Shown: piece after piece, positions 62,196-64,000 of the stretch
Layout: the number at the start of each line of letters is the position of its first letter
How positions within the stretch are numbered: the stretch's first letter is position 1
From: Rufibacter sp. DG15C
Lineage (GTDB): Bacteria; Bacteroidota; Bacteroidia; Cytophagales; Hymenobacteraceae
Length of the DNA: 64,000 nt
NCBI RefSeq assembly: GCF_001577755.1
Contig: NZ_CP010776.1
Location: 496,001-560,000, forward strand
Reading direction: 5' to 3'
Notes under the pieces: generated by a model
Seen by the model: only the letters and a program-made list of their open reading frames with translations
What the model was told of the DNA's origin: nothing
The model's database searches: none
Position numbers and translations under genes: made by a program

Positions 62196-62233
62196 CGTTT
62201 TCGGCCTGTTTTCTAGAAATGATGCCGAAAACG
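62196..62233. repeat. 38-bp palindromic repeat, copy 24
   Basis: Immediately after the serS terminator; left arm consensus-like, right arm diverged (ATGATGCCGAAAACG). Confidence 0.7.
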
Positions 62234-62652
62234 TCCCTTGCCGCATCCGTTTTATCCGATGGGCGCCAGAGACAAGGCAGTGCCGTTGTCTCTACAGATA
62301 AATCCGCGTCAGCGCACGCAGGCATTGCAATCCTTCATCCACCTAGAAGCCCACCGACCGACCTTGCGCAGGGCAGCCATCGGCTGTGCGCCCGGAGCAT
62401 GGGAGGAAGCGGCAGTGACTTAACAAGTAGCAGAGCCGTAAGCCCGCCATGAAACAAATCACGCCAGCCAGGTGCACAAAACTGAACCACCGCCTGTCTG
62501 AGCGGCAGCGAGTTCGGTGGTTCTTGATTCTTTTGGTTACTTTTCTCATCAAGGAGAAAAGTGACAGACGCGGGTAGAAAGTAAGGGAAAATGAAATTGG
62601 TAGTGATGAGTTTGGGAGGCAGAGGCCTAAATGAATAATCAGATAAAGAAGT
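62234..62652. other. Non-coding island with three successive hairpins
   Basis: No credible gene; a 106-codon minus-strand frame (62335-62655) has no recognisable domain and is disfavoured. Stems: AGAGACAA/TTGTCTCT at about 62268-62293; GAACCACCG/CGGTGGTTC at about 62483-62524; GTTACTTTTCTC/GAGAAAAGTGAC at about 62534-62566. This block resembles widespread Cytophagales intergenic sequence. Confidence 0.55.
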
Positions 62653-62683
62653 CATCCCCCTACCCCCTTCAAAGGGGGACGAA
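62653..62683 (+). repeat. CCCCCTTCAAAGGGGG repeat, solitary copy
   Basis: Same 30-bp core as 48441-48470 and the right end of 20705-20836, ending GGGGGACGAAG. Confidence 0.75.
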
Positions 62684-62719
62684 GAAGTTCTTTTCCTAAT
62701 AAAGGCTTAAACAGAGAAT

Positions 62720-62757
62720 CGTTTTCAGCCTATTTCCCAGAAAACAAGCCAAAAACG
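62720..62757. repeat. 38-bp palindromic repeat, copy 25
   Basis: Ends one base before the TAG stop of the glycosyltransferase gene on the minus strand (TAGCCGTTTTTGG). Confidence 0.8.
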
Positions 62758-62758
62758 G

Positions 62759-63784
62759 CTACGCTTCCTTAGTAGGCGTTAAGACAGGCAGAGTAAAATC
62801 AAACGTCTGCTCCCGCATACACCTAAAGTGGCGCTCGGGGCATTTTGAATAGCCAATCTTAGAGCAAGGCCGGCAGTACAGGTTCTTCACTTCCAGCACT
62901 TCATAATCCTGCGTGTAGGGGTACATGCCGAACTCCGGAACGGTGTTACCCCAGATGCTGTAAATCTTCTTATGGAACGCGGCGGCAATGTGCATCAAGC
63001 CCGTGTCATGGCTGAAAACGGCCCAAGCCTGACGCACAAGGGAGGCAGAACCGTTCAAGTTGTATTGACCACAGGCATTCAAGATGACCGTATTTTGCGT
63101 AGAATCTGCCTCGTGCTGGCTTTTGTACGGTTCCGTTTGGAAGTACATCGCTATTACATGCCCCACAGCCATATCCTCCTTACCGCCTAAAAGAACAACC
63201 GGACCGTTAATCTTCTCGCAGAGCTCAATAAGCCGATCTACCGGCAAACGCTTGGTGTAATGCTGGGCGCCAATGGCAATGGCGTAGTAGCCGTTTTGAT
63301 GGGTGACAGGCAAGGTGGCCAAGTTTACTTCGTCCTTCTCTGGGATGAAATAGTCAAGGCCTTTATTATCATTGGTCACTCCCAAAGAGGCCGCCGTAGC
63401 CAGATATCTATCTACAATGTGCACCTTGGGCATGCAGTTGATCTTGAATTTGACCAACAGCAACTTCTCCAGATTGAGCTTGTCAAAACTTTTAGAGGGT
63501 TTTCCCAAACGAGCTTTCAAGATGCGGGTGCGCAGGTTGTGGTGCAGGTCCAACACCAGATCATAATTCTCAGCCTTGAGCTGGACCAACAGGTCTTTGA
63601 GCGAATGCTCCAGACAGAATACCTTGTCCACGTAAGGATTGCTGGCAAGTATGTTTCTGAAAGCGGCTTTGGTACAGAAATGCACCTCGGCACCGGGCAC
63701 CTGCTGTTTCACGCACCTGATGACGGGCGTGGTGAGCACAATGTCACCTATGGAGGAGAACCGGATGATGAGGATTTTTTTCAC
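62759..63784 (-). CDS. Glycosyltransferase family 9 (heptosyltransferase-like)
   Basis: A 341-residue GT-B enzyme of the ADP-heptose:LPS heptosyltransferase family. The N-terminus is VKKILIIRFSSIGDIVLTTPV; HDTGLMHIAAA (donor-site Asp/Thr/Gly) and IYSIWGNTVPEFGMYPY are diagnostic. The C-terminus has a Cys cluster (CRPCSKIGYSKCPERHFRC) seen in Bacteroidota members. A GTG start at 63784 is preferred over the frame start at 63850, because a -7 box lies at 63806-63813. It probably adds sugar to the lipopolysaccharide core. Confidence 0.88.
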   Translation of the reverse strand: MKKILIIRFSSIGDIVLTTPVIRCVKQQVPGAEVHFCTKAAFRNILASNPYVDKVFCLEHSLKDLLVQLKAENYDLVLDLHHNLRTRILKARLGKPSKSFDKLNLEKLLLVKFKINCMPKVHIVDRYLATAASLGVTNDNKGLDYFIPEKDEVNLATLPVTHQNGYYAIAIGAQHYTKRLPVDRLIELCEKINGPVVLLGGKEDMAVGHVIAMYFQTEPYKSQHEADSTQNTVILNACGQYNLNGSASLVRQAWAVFSHDTGLMHIAAAFHKKIYSIWGNTVPEFGMYPYTQDYEVLEVKNLYCRPCSKIGYSKCPERHFRCMREQTFDFTLPVLTPTKEA

Positions 63785-63805
63785 ACGTAACCGTTTTAGC
63801 TTCGG

Positions 63806-63813
63806 CAAAGGTA
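63806..63813 (-). promoter_or_regulatory. -7 promoter element of the family 9 glycosyltransferase
   Basis: The minus strand reads TACCTTTG, 21 nt before the GTG at 63784; a start at 63850 would lie upstream of the transcript. Confidence 0.55.
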
Positions 63814-63865
63814 CGCGTCTTGGTACTGAACAGAAAACAGTTAGGCGCAAAGAGTTTTACGTATC

Positions 63866-63903
63866 CGTTTTTGCCCTGTTTTCTGGGAAAGGAGCCAAAA
63901 ACG
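63866..63903. repeat. 38-bp palindromic repeat, copy 26
   Basis: Upstream of the family 9 glycosyltransferase gene; the left arm is close to consensus, the right arm is diverged (AAAGGAGCCAAAAACG). Beyond it, 63904-64000 is AT-rich with no recognised gene. Confidence 0.75.
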
Positions 63904-64000
63904 AGACAAGACCAATCTCTACTTTACCAAAGCTAATCCCATGGTGAATCTTTTTGAAGAATTATCCAGTAATATGTTTGTTGTTTATATAAAATTACTA

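Noticed and set aside
62335-62655. 106-codon minus-strand frame after serS.
   Set aside because: Overlaps three hairpins and a repeat; no domain.
1-64000. CRISPR arrays.
   Set aside because: Short-word arrays and palindrome copies are not evenly spaced and have no uniform spacers; no cas genes.
1-64000. tRNA and rRNA genes.
   Set aside because: No recognisable T-arm/acceptor pattern or rRNA segment was found by reading; a tRNAscan run could still find something missed.

Overview
The window looks like chromosomal DNA from a Bacteroidota member of the order Cytophagales, most likely Hymenobacteraceae (Rufibacter/Pontibacter-like). This rests on Bacteroidota-only protein families (PorT, DUF5606, a PorE-like OmpA protein, a Rho factor with a large disordered insertion, FdtA/FdtB sugar genes), on -7 boxes of the TAnnTTTG type in front of many genes, and on the general absence of Shine-Dalgarno sequences. 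Genus assignment is inference. No rRNA, tRNA, CRISPR array, transposase or phage gene was seen.

Layout. 1-3.6 kb: partial saccharopine dehydrogenase, cytidine deaminase plus esterase, DUF695 and VOC proteins. 3.7-8.1 kb: a minus-strand run with SDR, PorT (type IX secretion), menaquinone methyltransferase MenG and a PorE-like TPR/beta-propeller/OmpA protein. 8.4-18.7 kb: housekeeping genes (EngB, TonB-domain protein, DUF5606, fructose bisphosphatase, aspartokinase, enoyl-CoA hydratase, peroxiredoxin, Kdo transferase WaaA, RsgA, cyclophilin, acyltransferase-like protein). 18.8-24.3 kb: a MoxR-type AAA ATPase and its VWA partner, DUF427, an orphan AT-rich gene and acyl-ACP desaturase. 24.5-30.6 kb: a surface glycan island (methyltransferase, dimethylformamidase-like protein, glycosyltransferase, flippase, FdtB-like aminotransferase, FdtA ketoisomerase). 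30.7-32.7 kb: YigZ and CorA. 32.8-38.0 kb: a TetR-ABC-HlyD-TolC export operon whose ABC protein has degenerate ATPase motifs. 38.3-48.2 kb: YceI, a 901-residue anchored protein, Dtd, MazG, ComB, GcvT, a CHASE3 histidine kinase with response regulator, and RnhB. 48.2-49.1 kb: a non-coding repeat island. 49.1-58.4 kb: acetyl-CoA synthetase, small GNAT and LysM proteins, lipoproteins, a methyltransferase/UbiA pair, WD40, DUF2200, DUF4386 and a flavodoxin. 58.7-63.8 kb: Rho, SerRS, a second non-coding island and a family 9 glycosyltransferase.

The most striking feature is not a gene. A 38-bp near-perfect palindrome (half-site CGTTTTTGGCCTGTTTTC, a 2-nt centre, then its reverse complement) occurs about 26 times. 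It sits mainly at gene 3' ends, often within 10 bp of a stop codon, and in places supplies the stop codon. At least eight copies lie next to a separate, gene-specific hairpin. One degenerate copy appears to lie in frame inside a coding sequence. I read it as an interspersed palindrome family that doubles as a bidirectional 3'-end or terminator module. Other repeat classes are a 47-bp inverted repeat around the cyclophilin gene, a CCCCCTTCAAAGGGGG element, inverted hairpins around an orphan gene, and arrays of 7-8 bp words placed as inverted arms in intergenic DNA.
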